Source: Pseudomonas syringae
GTDB taxonomy: Bacteria > Pseudomonadota > Gammaproteobacteria > Pseudomonadales > Pseudomonadaceae
DNA length: 64,000 bases
Direction: 5' to 3'
Assembly: GCF_001698815.1 (NCBI RefSeq)
Contig: NZ_LGSI01000050.1
Location: 186,001 to 250,000 of the forward strand
This document shows, in pieces, positions 33,688 through 42,323 of the stretch. The notes beneath the pieces are model-generated. The model had not been told where the DNA came from. It saw nothing but the letters and a program-made list of their open reading frames with translations, and made no database searches. Each line of letters starts with the position of its first letter. Within the stretch, counting starts at the first letter, position 1. A program made the position numbers and the translations under genes.

Positions 33688-33735
33688 AAAGCCAAAGCCA
33701 AAGCCAAAGCCAAAGCCAAAGCCAAAGCCAAAGCC
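33688..33735. repeat. Hexanucleotide tandem repeat AAAGCC x8
   Basis: Eight perfect AAAGCC units with no interruption, directly following the suspected dispersed repeat. A perfect 48-bp microsatellite suggests recent expansion and strain-to-strain length variation. It lies outside any supported gene. Confidence 0.95.
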
Positions 33736-33797
33736 AGATCAACAGCCAGAACAGGTTTGTGGGAGCAAGCAATGCGTCCAGCAGCCAACACCGGCCC

Positions 33798-33881
33798 CGT
33801 TGGAGCGAGGCTTGCCCGCGAAGAACGATGACGCGGTGGAACTGGGTCACCGAGGCGTCTGATTCGCCGACAAGTCCGAAT
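33798..33881. repeat. REP doublet with degenerate second arm
   Basis: CGTTGGAGCGAGGCTTGCCC is intact, but the opposing arm reads GATTCGCCGACAAGTCCGAA and has lost most of the symmetry, so it is a decaying copy. Confidence 0.7.
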
Positions 33882-33916
33882 GCCGCCCGCGTGCTGCTGC
33901 CGGGGATTGTGTTCGA

Positions 33917-34705
33917 TCAATCCCCCATATCCAGCTCAACCCAGGTCGGCGCATGGTCGCTGGCGTGGGGCAGGTCGCGGGGCCAGCGGTCTACGCCAGC
34001 GTTGGTCAAGCGCGCAGTGGTTTCGGCATTGAGCAGTAGATGATCGATGCGCAGCCCCGAATTGGTTTTCCAGTGATTGCGGAAATAGTCCCAGAACGTA
34101 TAAATCCTCTCGTCCGGAAACTGCGCACGCAAGGCGTCGGTCCAGCCTTGGTCGAGCAGGCGCTGAAAACACTCGCGGCTTTCCGGCTGCAGCAGCGCGT
34201 CCTTGAGCCATGAACGGGTGTTGTAGATGTCTTCATCGGTCGGCACCACGTTGTAGTCACCCGCCAGCACCACCGGATGGCCGCTGGCGTACAGCGATGC
34301 GGCGTGGTCGATGAGCTTTTCGAACCATGCCAGTTTGTAGTCGAACTTCGGCCCCGGCTGCGGGTTGCCGTTGGGCAGGTACAGACAGCCCACGATCACC
34401 CCATGGGCGGCTGCCTCCAGGTAGCGACTGTGACTGTCTTTTTCATTGCCCGGCAGGCCTCGGCGGATTTCCAGCGGTTCCATGCCCTTGGCGAGGATCG
34501 CTACGCCGTTCCAGGAGGTTTGTCCGTGCCAGATTGCGCCGTACCCGGCGTCGCGGATATCGCCGATGGGAAACGCCAGGTCGGTCGCCTTGAGCTCCTG
34601 CAGGCAGACGATATCGGGGGCTTCGCGGTCCAGCCATTCCAGCAGGATCGGTAGCCGGGCGCGAATGCCGTTGATGTTGAAGGTAGCGATTTTAAGCGGA
34701 TCCAC
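33917..34705 (-). CDS. xthA: Exodeoxyribonuclease III
   Basis: 262-residue AP endonuclease/3'-5' exonuclease of the EEP fold acting in base-excision repair. Active-site motifs: KIATFNINGIRARL (Asn7 region), DIVCLQELKATD (Glu metal ligand ~34), VVLAGDYNVVPTDEDIYN (Asp/Asn ~150), GLRIDHLLLNAE (Asp ~226) and the terminal HASDHAPTWVEL (catalytic Asp-His). Length is typical for XthA. Pseudomonas carries several homologues; this one resembles the XthA1-like branch. It appears to be a single-gene unit. Confidence 0.93.
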   Translation of the reverse strand: MDPLKIATFNINGIRARLPILLEWLDREAPDIVCLQELKATDLAFPIGDIRDAGYGAIWHGQTSWNGVAILAKGMEPLEIRRGLPGNEKDSHSRYLEAAAHGVIVGCLYLPNGNPQPGPKFDYKLAWFEKLIDHAASLYASGHPVVLAGDYNVVPTDEDIYNTRSWLKDALLQPESRECFQRLLDQGWTDALRAQFPDERIYTFWDYFRNHWKTNSGLRIDHLLLNAETTARLTNAGVDRWPRDLPHASDHAPTWVELDMGD

Positions 34706-34776
34706 GGGGCGTTCCTCTCATGTGCAGCAGCCGATAGCTATTTGAGAGGTTCGTGGACAAGAGATTCAATGCGTTT

Positions 34777-35898
34777 TCAATGGGCTTGCGCAGTCTTTGG
34801 TGTCGTCAGGCGAATGATCTGCCGAGCGAAGAAAGCGCCGGTGAGGATCACGCCGATCAAGCGCAGGGTTTGCATGGCCAATACGAAACCAACATCGGAG
34901 TGGGTATCGATGGCGATGATCGCCATAGCATCCAGCCCGCCGGGACTGGTGGCCAGATAGACCGAGAGGAAATCCTTGCCAAGCATCACGGCGATCAACC
35001 AAGCGGAGAGGGCACACAGAACAATCAGCAGCAACGAGCCCGCAATCATTGCCGGTAGGCGGCGCCAGACATAACTGATCGTTGGCCGATCGAAACGCAA
35101 GCCAACATAACTGCCGATAGCGCCATAAGCCAAAGCGAGCATCCACGACGGCAAGGTGATTTGCAGCATCCCGCTCAATTGCAGTGCACCGCCAATCAAC
35201 AGCGGCCCCATCAACGCCCCGGCCGGCATGCGTTTGGCGACAAAGATACCGAAAACGATCACGCCCAGACTCAGGGCGAAATTCAGCAGGTTCAGGCCCT
35301 CCACTGCGATATCGCGTGCATGAGCCTGGGTACCGCCGCCTTCCACGCCAATCAGGCGACTGACCAGCGCACCGATAGTGACCACGCAGACCACGCGCAC
35401 ATATTGCATGGTCGCAACCACGCGGGAATCGGCGCCGTAATCCTCGGACATAGCGACCATTGCCGATGCCGCACCTGGCGAAGTGCCCCAAGCGGCCGTG
35501 CTGCCAGAGATGCCCGCATAACGCACCAATGCCAAGCCAACCACAGCGCTGAGCAGCACGATGAGCACGGTGGCGAACAACATCACATACCAGGACTGCA
35601 CGACAGTCACCAACACGGCCATGCTCATCGAGTGCGCAACCAATGCACCTACCGTGCCCTGGCCCAGCTGAAACGCGATCTTGGGCATGCGAATGCTGGC
35701 CCCGGAAACGCCGAAACCAATCGCGACCAGCATCGGGCCGAGAAACAGCGCAGCGGGGATTTGCCAATACATCAACAGTTGCCCGACCGCTCCGGCGATC
35801 AGGATCAAACCGAACCATTGCAGCATTGGGGGAAGGGCGTGGAGGGAAAAGCGTGGTGCGCGCAGCAAGGGAGAGCTCCCGTAACGGTAGATGCTCAT
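34777..35898 (-). CDS. AbrB-family (ammonia monooxygenase-type) membrane protein
   Basis: 373-residue, ~10-helix inner-membrane protein of the AbrB duplication family, usually annotated as AbrB transcriptional regulator or putative ammonia monooxygenase although it looks like a transporter. Two repeats each contain a Gly/Pro re-entrant signature: WGTSPGAASAMVAMSEDYGAD (~150-170) in the first and YLATSPGGLDAMAIIAIDTHSDVGFV (~320-345) in the second. The start is ATG 35898 (MSIYRYG); an upstream ATG at 35934 is possible. Divergent from a LysR gene, which probably controls it. Substrate unknown; the true AbrB DNA-binding fold is absent. Confidence 0.82.
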   Translation of the reverse strand: MSIYRYGSSPLLRAPRFSLHALPPMLQWFGLILIAGAVGQLLMYWQIPAALFLGPMLVAIGFGVSGASIRMPKIAFQLGQGTVGALVAHSMSMAVLVTVVQSWYVMLFATVLIVLLSAVVGLALVRYAGISGSTAAWGTSPGAASAMVAMSEDYGADSRVVATMQYVRVVCVVTIGALVSRLIGVEGGGTQAHARDIAVEGLNLLNFALSLGVIVFGIFVAKRMPAGALMGPLLIGGALQLSGMLQITLPSWMLALAYGAIGSYVGLRFDRPTISYVWRRLPAMIAGSLLLIVLCALSAWLIAVMLGKDFLSVYLATSPGGLDAMAIIAIDTHSDVGFVLAMQTLRLIGVILTGAFFARQIIRLTTPKTAQAH

Positions 35899-35988
35899 CG
35901 AGGCATCCAGTACCGGCAAGTATCGACACTGCAACCGATCAAGTCTATTTTCTAATAATCATGAATTGATAACTTTGGTTGATGAATT

Positions 35989-36891
35989 ATGGATCTTCGC
36001 GATCTCACCTATTTTGAAACGATCGCCGAGCTGGGCCACTTGGGCCGCGCTGCGCAGAAACTCAACCGCAGCCAGCCCGCGCTGACCAAAAGCATCCAGC
36101 GTCTGGAAGAATCATTCGGTACCAAGCTGTTCCAGCGCGACGGCCGGCGCATCAAGTTGACGCCGGTAGGTGAGCTGTTGCAGGCGCGGGGCAAGGTCCT
36201 GCAGCAGAGCATCGCCCAGACCCAGCGCGAGGTGCGGGATTTTGCCAGCGGTGCGGTGGGCAACATTCGCCTGGGCTGCGCGGCGACCATGGCCGAATAC
36301 CTGCTGCCGAAGCTGACCTCGGCATTGCTGCAACGGGCGCCGGACATCACCCTGAAAATGGTCATCGGCCAGGACGACCTGTTGCGCGAGTCGCTGCGTT
36401 CCGGCCAGCTGGACATGATCATCTGCTCGCTGATCACCGATGACGAACAGTGCGAGAGTCATGCAATCCTCAAGGATGAGGCTGTGGTCATCGCCAGCAA
36501 GGATCATCCGATTTTCAAGACCCGCTACACCATGGAGGACCTGGCGAGCTATCGCTGGGTGCTGCCGCCGGTGGGGGTTTCTTCGCGCAAATGGCTGGAC
36601 GAGGCCTTTTTAAGGCAACGCTTGCCGTTGCCGGTGGTGCAGATCGAGGCCAACTCCATTCCGCTGTTGCCCGGCCTGATCGAGCGCACCAGCCTGCTGA
36701 GCTTCACCGCCAGGGAGACCCTGGAGTTCGGCAACAATATGCAACGCTTGCGCGAAGTGGCGCTGGAACACACGACGATGAAACGCACCATCGGCTGCAC
36801 GGTACGCAAGGGCGGCTATCTGTCGCCTGCGGCGCACGCCATGGTGCAGATGTTGCGCGACAGCAGTGGGGAATTTTTGAGCTGGACGTGA
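35989..36891 (+). CDS. LysR-family transcriptional regulator
   Basis: 300-residue LysR protein: helix-turn-helix MDLRDLTYFETIAELGHLGR plus AAQKLNRSQPALTKSIQRLE (~1-40), and effector domain from ~92 (NIRLGCAATMAEYLLPKL). It resembles the CynR/GbpR-like group. It is divergent from the AbrB-type membrane protein gene; the 90-base AT-rich gap (TTTTCTAATAATCATGAATT, then TGATAACTTTGG) is a suitable LysR target region. Probable local regulator of the transporter. Confidence 0.92.
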   Translation: MDLRDLTYFETIAELGHLGRAAQKLNRSQPALTKSIQRLEESFGTKLFQRDGRRIKLTPVGELLQARGKVLQQSIAQTQREVRDFASGAVGNIRLGCAATMAEYLLPKLTSALLQRAPDITLKMVIGQDDLLRESLRSGQLDMIICSLITDDEQCESHAILKDEAVVIASKDHPIFKTRYTMEDLASYRWVLPPVGVSSRKWLDEAFLRQRLPLPVVQIEANSIPLLPGLIERTSLLSFTARETLEFGNNMQRLREVALEHTTMKRTIGCTVRKGGYLSPAAHAMVQMLRDSSGEFLSWT

Positions 36892-36990
36892 TGCGGGTGG
36901 CTCCATTTCTGCGCGCACTGGGTTAGCCTGTGGCTTATACGGGGGTGAACGGCACCCTCGATCGAGGAAAACGATCAGGAGCAAGACACG

Positions 36991-37221
36991 ATGCAGAGCC
37001 ACCTACAATCGCTGAGCCATAAGGCATTGGTGCCGCTTTTCGCCAGCAGCGATCACCATTTTGGTGGTGATCAGTCGCCCCTCAATGACGCCGATGCCGA
37101 CGAAGATACCGACCCGGAAGGTTATCTGGATCTGGATGTACTGGGGCTGGATGAATTCAGCGACTCGGACAAGCTGGACCCGATCTTCGGCAGCGATGTA
37201 GGTTCTTCATCGCTGAATTGA
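36991..37221 (+). CDS. Small acidic protein, unknown
   Basis: 76-residue protein with a credible start: AGGAG lies nine bases before the ATG. The first third is neutral to basic (MQSHLQSLSHKALVPLFASS); the rest is strongly acidic (SPLNDADADEDTDPEGYLDL, then DVLGLDEFSDSDKLD), giving a very low pI. No signal peptide or membrane helix. It overlaps the 3' end of the convergent deoxyribosyltransferase gene by 15 bases. I do not recognise the family. A DNA-mimic-like or partner-binding peptide is conceivable, but nothing beyond composition supports that. Confidence 0.6.
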   Translation: MQSHLQSLSHKALVPLFASSDHHFGGDQSPLNDADADEDTDPEGYLDLDVLGLDEFSDSDKLDPIFGSDVGSSSLN

Positions 37222-37719
37222 CGCCAGATGCAGCGACAGCGCCTCGACGCCCAGCTCGACAGTCGAACTGGCTCCGGCCCAGGTACACGCCAGCATCAGG
37301 TTGCGCGGTAGGCCGAAATCCTCCACCACATAACCTTTCGCATCGCAGCCGTTGCCATCATGTGGCACCAGATCGCGCAGAGATGGCACCGGCTCGAAAT
37401 ACGCCCACACCGGCTTGTTCAGCGCGACCGCCATGCCCACTTCGAAGGCCGTGCCTGAGTCAGGCTCGAATCCGCGAAATACATTGAGGTTGGCCAGCAC
37501 CGCCGAGCAGCGCTGGATCATCGCGATGTTCATCGAGCAGATCATGCTGGCGGTTGCTTCGGGCGACAGTTGAGGGACGACTTCGTTGTCGAATGGGTAC
37601 AAACCTTCCAGGCCGTGGGCGCTACACAGGGCTTTGAGGTAGTTGCCGTGTTCGATGGCGTCCTGACGGAACACGTCAAAGCCGGCCAGATAAATCTGCG
37701 GGGCAGTGCGGATGTGCAT
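37207..37719 (-). CDS. Nucleoside 2-deoxyribosyltransferase family protein
   Basis: 170-residue Rossmann-like protein. Seen: IYLAGFDVFRQDAIEHGNYL (residues ~9-28, the substrate-binding GF/DVF loop), MIQRCSAVLANLNVFRGFEPD (~67-87) and the catalytic DSGTAFEVGMAVALNKPVWAY (DxGTxxE; Glu ~93). These are the marks of nucleoside 2-deoxyribosyltransferases, which exchange bases on deoxynucleosides or hydrolyse modified nucleotides. The start is ATG 37719. Divergent from the FAN1-type nuclease gene 160 bases away; both could serve nucleotide/DNA quality control, but co-function is unproven. Confidence 0.85.
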   Translation of the reverse strand: MHIRTAPQIYLAGFDVFRQDAIEHGNYLKALCSAHGLEGLYPFDNEVVPQLSPEATASMICSMNIAMIQRCSAVLANLNVFRGFEPDSGTAFEVGMAVALNKPVWAYFEPVPSLRDLVPHDGNGCDAKGYVVEDFGLPRNLMLACTWAGASSTVELGVEALSLHLASIQR

Positions 37720-37880
37720 GGCGTTCTCCAATGAGCCGGTCGCATCGGGGGATTCTATACCCTGCGCGGGGGATGACTCACCGTGATCCGGACCGTGTAT
37801 CGCCACCATTTATCCGGCCGCAGGTAACCAGGCTGGAATCTGTACGGATAACCAGTATCCTTGAGCGATCTTTCCCACGC

Positions 37881-39572
37881 GTGAACCCGGCCGTGCCTAC
37901 GTTAGAACTGGAAAACCCTTTCTACTACCTCGATAACTTTCGTCAGGTCCTGGCCTGGATCGCCCAGCGCTATGACGATTTGCTCGACGAGGAAGAACGG
38001 CATTTCATCACCACCTTCGACGCGTTGCCGCAACCTGCACAAGGGCTGCTGGTGCGCATGGTCATGCGCAAGGGCCTGTTGTTTCGGGCCAGCAAGCTCA
38101 GTTACGAAGAAATCGGCGATACCCAGCTGGCGGTCATGCCGTTGTTGCAGACTGGCTGGGTCGATCCTCGGCCAGCGCTGAGCCTCGAACAACTCTTCGC
38201 GTTGCTGCGCAAGGCGGAACTGAGCCAGTGTTTCAAGAATCACGGGATAAAAGGCGTCGAACGCAAAACCGAGCTGCTGGCCCGGTTGCAGCCATTACAT
38301 GAGTCGGCGCTGGCGTTGGACGAATGGTTTGCAGGGATCGACGACAAGGTTTTTCAGCTGACGGTCATGCCCATCTGCGACCGGCTGCGGCTGTTGTATT
38401 TCGGCAACCTGTACCAGGAATGGTCCGAGTTTGTGCTGGCTGATCTGGGCATCTATCGCTATGAGAAAGTCGAATTCTCCATAGAGTCCCGAGGCATCAC
38501 TGAACGCGCGGACGTCGACACCTGTCTCGCCCTGCACCTGTGTCGTCAGGCTTTGGATGATGCAGCGGATCTGACTGAGCTGGCGCTCGCGGCCATCGGG
38601 ATCAATACCTCGAACCCATGGTTAAGCATGCGGCATGGCAAATTGCTGTTTCAGATCGGGCAGCAGGCCGAGCGGGCACAGAATTGGCCGCTGGCGTTGC
38701 GCGTCTATGAACAGAGCCAATATCCCGGAGCCCGCTCCCGGCGAATTCGCGTGCTGGAGCGTAGCGCCGAGTATGCACAGGCCATGGCCCTGCTGGAACA
38801 GGCGCAGACCGCCCCGGAGAACGACGCGGAAAAACAGCATTTGCTGCGCATCTTGCCGCGTCTGCAACGCAAGCTGGGCCTGGCCGGTAAGCAACGACGC
38901 GTGGTTCGCGATGTGCTGCGATTGGACCTTTGCATAGCGCCGCGCCCGGATCTGCACGTCGAGCAGTTGATTCAGCTGCATCTGGCCGAGGAGGGCAGCC
39001 AGGTGCATTACGTGGAAAATACCCTGATCAATTCGCTGTTCGGCCTGCTGTGCTGGCCGGCGATTTTTGCGCCATTGCCGGGCGCGTTCTTTCATCCGTT
39101 TCACAGTGGACCTGCTGACTTGCACAGCCCGGACTTCTATCAGCGCCGCGCTACGCTGTTCGACGAGTGCCTGGCACAGCTGGATGGCGATGACTGGAAA
39201 GTGACGATTCGCGAGCATTACCTGAGCAAGTTCGGCCTGCAATCGCCGTTCGTGTTCTGGGGCGCGCTGACGCCGGAACTACTGGAGCAGGCTTTGCTGT
39301 GCTTGCCGGTGGAGCATCTGCGCCATTGGTTTCGGCGACTTCTGCTGGACATCAAGGCCAATCGCACCGGCATGCCCGACCTGATCCAGTTTTTCCCTGA
39401 GCAGCGACGCTACCGCATGATCGAAGTCAAAGGCCCCGGCGACCGCTTGCAGGACAACCAACTGCGCTGGCTGGATTTCTGCGCCGAGCATGGCATGCCG
39501 GTGGTGGTGTGTTATGTGCAGTGGGAGGTTGTGCCGGTGGAAGAAGTCAGTTGCACCGGGATATCAGCATGA
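37881..39572 (+). CDS. FAN1-type VRR-NUC structure-specific nuclease
   Basis: About 563-residue homologue of the bacterial FAN1 family of interstrand-crosslink repair nucleases. The frame is open from 37731, but the GTG at 37881 (VNPAVPTLELENPFYYLDNF) gives the normal length. The N-terminal part has the SAP-like segment SQCFKNHGIKGVERKTELLARL (~115-136); the middle is helical TPR-like. The C-terminal VRR-NUC domain carries the PD-(D/E)XK site NRTGMPDLIQFFPE (Asp) and RYRMIEVKGPGDRLQDNQLRW (ExK; ~513-533). It was judged intact, with all catalytic residues present. Confidence 0.9.
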   Translation: MNPAVPTLELENPFYYLDNFRQVLAWIAQRYDDLLDEEERHFITTFDALPQPAQGLLVRMVMRKGLLFRASKLSYEEIGDTQLAVMPLLQTGWVDPRPALSLEQLFALLRKAELSQCFKNHGIKGVERKTELLARLQPLHESALALDEWFAGIDDKVFQLTVMPICDRLRLLYFGNLYQEWSEFVLADLGIYRYEKVEFSIESRGITERADVDTCLALHLCRQALDDAADLTELALAAIGINTSNPWLSMRHGKLLFQIGQQAERAQNWPLALRVYEQSQYPGARSRRIRVLERSAEYAQAMALLEQAQTAPENDAEKQHLLRILPRLQRKLGLAGKQRRVVRDVLRLDLCIAPRPDLHVEQLIQLHLAEEGSQVHYVENTLINSLFGLLCWPAIFAPLPGAFFHPFHSGPADLHSPDFYQRRATLFDECLAQLDGDDWKVTIREHYLSKFGLQSPFVFWGALTPELLEQALLCLPVEHLRHWFRRLLLDIKANRTGMPDLIQFFPEQRRYRMIEVKGPGDRLQDNQLRWLDFCAEHGMPVVVCYVQWEVVPVEEVSCTGISA

Positions 39573-39605
39573 AAGCGATTTCTTCCACAGTATCGCGCGG
39601 CAAAT

Positions 39606-39696
39606 CGTTGGAGCGAGGCTTGCCCGCGAATCAGCCGTAGGAGCGACTTTAGTCGCGAGGGCGTCAATTACCCTCCCGGCTAAAGCCGGTCCTACA
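39606..39696. repeat. Composite REP element
   Basis: Two different repeat families are joined: CGTTGGAGCGAGGCTTGCCC (no partner) followed by CCGTAGGAGCGACTTTAGTC and the partner-like CCGGCTAAAGCCGGTCCTAC. It lies between the FAN1 gene and the convergent porin gene. Confidence 0.75.
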
Positions 39697-39723
39697 GCAA
39701 GCCCCCAACGAATTTCGTAAGAG

Positions 39724-41055
39724 TTAAAGAATCGAAATCGGATAATCGACGATCACCCGAAATTCATTCTGGTCACCTTCGGCCTGATCGGCGTTGCCCC
39801 GATGCCAGGCCTGACGCAGGCGTACCGAAAGATCCTTGGCCGGGCCTTGCTGGACCACGTATTTGGCTTCCAGGTTGGTTTCGTGATGTTTGCCGTCTTC
39901 ACCATAACCGTACGCGCGATACGGGCTGTCCAGCGCCATCTTGGTGCCGTCGATGTCTTTGCCGTTGGCATAACGCGCCATGAAGCTCAAACCGGGAACA
40001 CCGTAGGCGCTCATAGCCAGGTCGTAACGTGCCTGCCAGGACTTTTCACCCGGGCCGTTGAAGTCCGAGTATTGAATCGAGTTGGCGAGGAAGATGGAGT
40101 CCGCGCTCGAGCCAGGTCCGTTATCGCCAAAGCCTGCATAGTCGAATGGCTCATCACCGTGTACTTGTTGATAGGCGAGAGTGAAAGTATGGCCCGCCAG
40201 GAATGCATAGGCGCCAGACAGCGACCACGTAGTGTTGCTGATATCGCCAGCCTTGGCTTGGCCTTCATCGTTAGTGCGGTAGATATTGAAGTCGAAGATC
40301 AATGATTGATCGTTGGCCAGCGCCAAGGTGTAGTTAGCGTTGGCATAGTATTGACGCCAGATGTCTTCGAACTCCGATCCGTACAGCGAAACGGAGAGGG
40401 TATCGGTGATTGCATACTTGCCACCCACATAATCAACACTGTTGGCAGTTACCCCTGCGTAGGTCGCGAAAATTTCACCGTCGGAGTCGGTATGTTGCGG
40501 ACCGTTGGCGGCGGTGAAGTGGCCAGCCTCAAGATCCAGTCCGGTTATTTCGCTGCTTTGCAGGGAAAGTCCCGTCGCCGTCTGGGGGAATAATCGGGTG
40601 CCGCCCGCCGCGAACACTGGTGCAGTAGGCTGCATCTGGCCCCACTTGAGCATGGTCTTGGAGAAACGCACCTTGAGTGCGCCACCGGCACTGCTGAAGT
40701 TGTTTTCCGGGCTGCCATCGCTGTCTACCGGAATGTTGCCGGTGCCTGACGTTCCTGCGCCGCCATCAAGTTTAAGACCGAACCAGCCATAGGCATCCAC
40801 GCCGAAACCGACAGTGCCTTGAGTAAATCCTGAGGAGAAATTACCCAATACGCCCTGCGACCAGTCTCTTCGGTCGCCAATGCCATTTTTACCGTCGCGA
40901 TTGAAGTAGTAGTTGCGCAATAGCACATTGGCCTTGGCGTCTTCCATGAAGCCTTTTGCTTCGCCTTGATCACTGACAAATGCTTCTGCGGCGGCTGATT
41001 GCATAGCCGCCGCTGTAATTGCCACGGCAATCAAACTGATAGTAATCACTTTCAT
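39724..41055 (-). CDS. OprD-family outer-membrane porin
   Basis: 443-residue beta-barrel porin for basic amino acids or small organic acids. Signal peptide MKVITISLIAVAITAAAM..SAAAEA (cut near residue 24), then the conserved OprD opening AFVSDQGEAKGFMEDAKANV..LLRNYYFNRDG (~25-60) and repeated amphipathic strands ending in a C-terminal strand EFRVIVDYPISIL with aromatic/hydrophobic end. The start is ATG 41055 with AAAGGT ten bases upstream; the longer frame to 41139 is rejected. The specific substrate cannot be called from sequence. It is downstream of, and convergent to, the FAN1 gene. Confidence 0.9.
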   Translation of the reverse strand: MKVITISLIAVAITAAAMQSAAAEAFVSDQGEAKGFMEDAKANVLLRNYYFNRDGKNGIGDRRDWSQGVLGNFSSGFTQGTVGFGVDAYGWFGLKLDGGAGTSGTGNIPVDSDGSPENNFSSAGGALKVRFSKTMLKWGQMQPTAPVFAAGGTRLFPQTATGLSLQSSEITGLDLEAGHFTAANGPQHTDSDGEIFATYAGVTANSVDYVGGKYAITDTLSVSLYGSEFEDIWRQYYANANYTLALANDQSLIFDFNIYRTNDEGQAKAGDISNTTWSLSGAYAFLAGHTFTLAYQQVHGDEPFDYAGFGDNGPGSSADSIFLANSIQYSDFNGPGEKSWQARYDLAMSAYGVPGLSFMARYANGKDIDGTKMALDSPYRAYGYGEDGKHHETNLEAKYVVQQGPAKDLSVRLRQAWHRGNADQAEGDQNEFRVIVDYPISIL

Positions 41056-41402
41056 GATGGCTTTACCTTTGGGTATTTGAATTGCTGTGCCCGTATCAAT
41101 AACGTGGCTGCCAGAGTTCGCCCGCAAGAAGCCAAGCATAATAGCAACCTATCAAATCGCCACGTGAGCGGCTAAATCAAGTGCTTATGGACGGTTGTTT
41201 CTGACGATTGGTAAGTTGTTTGGTTAGTTATTATCTAGTTTAGGAAGTTGGTTGTTTCAATCCTGAAACGGCTTGTTCCATGTTTATAGACGCTGAAGGA
41301 TCGAGGGTGCCGCCGTTGATTGCAGTGATGTCGAAACCGGGCATCGTGAATCGATTAATGAAGTACGTGGCGTTGGGCGTCACGCTTCTCTGGAGAATAG
41401 TC

Positions 41403-41420
41403 ATGGCCATAAACAAATGA
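41403..41420 (+). other. Five-codon leader MAINK-stop overlapping the VOC start
   Basis: ATG GCC ATA AAC AAA TGA has a good Shine-Dalgarno (GGAG, seven bases upstream), and its stop overlaps the ATG at 41417 in another frame (ATGA). Adding one A to the AAA run would fuse it in frame as MAINK-MISPCLWF. It is either a recent one-base deletion in the true gene start, a coupling leader, or a sequence error. Confidence 0.6.
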
Positions 41421-41902
41421 TCAGTCCCTGCCTGTGGTTCGATGATCAGGCGCAGCAGGCTGCCGAGTACTACACCGGTATTTTCGAAGATTCGCGAATT
41501 GTTGGTATTACCCACTATGGCGAGGCCGGCTTCGAGGTGCATGGGCGGCCGGCCGGGTCGGTAATGTCCGTGATGTTCGAGTTGCGCGGGGAGTTATTTA
41601 CTGCCCTTAACGGCGGGCCGCTCTTTACCTTCAACGAAGCGATATCGTTGCAGGTGTACTGTGAAAACCAGGAGCAACTGGATGACTACTGGGATCGGCT
41701 TTCGGCAGGTGGCGACCCGAATGCCCAGCAATGTGGCTGGCTCAAGGATAAGTACGGCGTGTCCTGGCAGATTTTGCCTAGCCTGTTGCTGAAAAAAATG
41801 GGCAGCGGTAACGCCAGTCAGAATGACCGGGTGATGAACGCGATCCTGCAGATGAAGAAACTCGATATAGCGAGGCTGGAACGCGCGTTCAGCGGGGCTT
41901 GA
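41417..41902 (+). CDS. VOC/PhnB-like (3-dmu-9_3-mt) family protein, 5' end possibly frameshifted
   Basis: 161-residue protein of the PhnB/3-demethylubiquinone-type VOC family: ISPCLWFDDQAQQAAEYYTG (start), SVMSVMFELRGELFTALNGGPLF, SLQVYCENQEQLDDYWDRLS, then QCGWLKDKYGVSWQILPSLL. Members are usually methyltransferase-like or antibiotic-resistance-type binding proteins of unclear function. The ATG at 41417 has no own ribosome site; the upstream MAINK leader supplies it. If the frame were continuous the protein would start at 41403 with five more residues. Function not assigned. Confidence 0.82.
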   Translation: MISPCLWFDDQAQQAAEYYTGIFEDSRIVGITHYGEAGFEVHGRPAGSVMSVMFELRGELFTALNGGPLFTFNEAISLQVYCENQEQLDDYWDRLSAGGDPNAQQCGWLKDKYGVSWQILPSLLLKKMGSGNASQNDRVMNAILQMKKLDIARLERAFSGA

Positions 41903-41984
41903 TAGAAGGCAAAACAAGCCGATGCAATGCTCCGCAAAGGCTTGTTCGTCAGGTGTTGCACGCGGGGCCGCGATGGTTCAACGC

Positions 41985-42323
41985 TTAACTGCCGCCGCCA
42001 CTGCCGCCACTGCCACCGTTGCCACCCGCGCCACCGGTCCCGCCATCGCCGCCGCCGCCACTACCGCCCATGCCTTGTTTGTTGCTCATGCCGCCGCCGG
42101 TGCCGCTGTCCGTGCCTTTATTGGCGGGTTCCGGGTCCATGCCTTTCACGCCGGGACTGGTGCCTTTGGTGCCGGGGTTAGTGCCGTCGGTGTTTTTTTC
42201 CAGAGGGACTTTCGGTGCGTTGTCCACGGGATCGGTCGGCCCGGTCGAACCGGCAAATGCCGTACCCGCAACCGTGGCCAGCAACCCGGACAGGGCGAGG
42301 GCAGTCAGTCTTTTGTTGAACAT
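41985..42323 (-). CDS. Exported Gly/Ser-rich small protein
   Basis: 112-residue protein: signal peptide MFNKRLTALALSGLLATVAG..TAFA (cut near residue 23), then a disordered region in which Pro/Asn/Thr/Lys-rich segments (GTNPGTKGTSPGVKGMDPEP) give way to a Gly/Ser tail (GGGG, GGTGG, GGSGGSGGGS). No cysteine or folded domain is visible. The start is ATG 42323; the longer frame to 42353 looks spurious. Similar exported, low-complexity proteins are common in Pseudomonas; function unknown. Confidence 0.75.
   Translation of the reverse strand: MFNKRLTALALSGLLATVAGTAFAGSTGPTDPVDNAPKVPLEKNTDGTNPGTKGTSPGVKGMDPEPANKGTDSGTGGGMSNKQGMGGSGGGGDGGTGGAGGNGGSGGSGGGS

Noticed and set aside
33688..33735. AAAGCC repeat as a CRISPR array or coding repeat
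   Set aside because: No spacers between units, so not CRISPR. All frames give only KAKA/KPKP/SQSQ-type runs with no supported start or domain.
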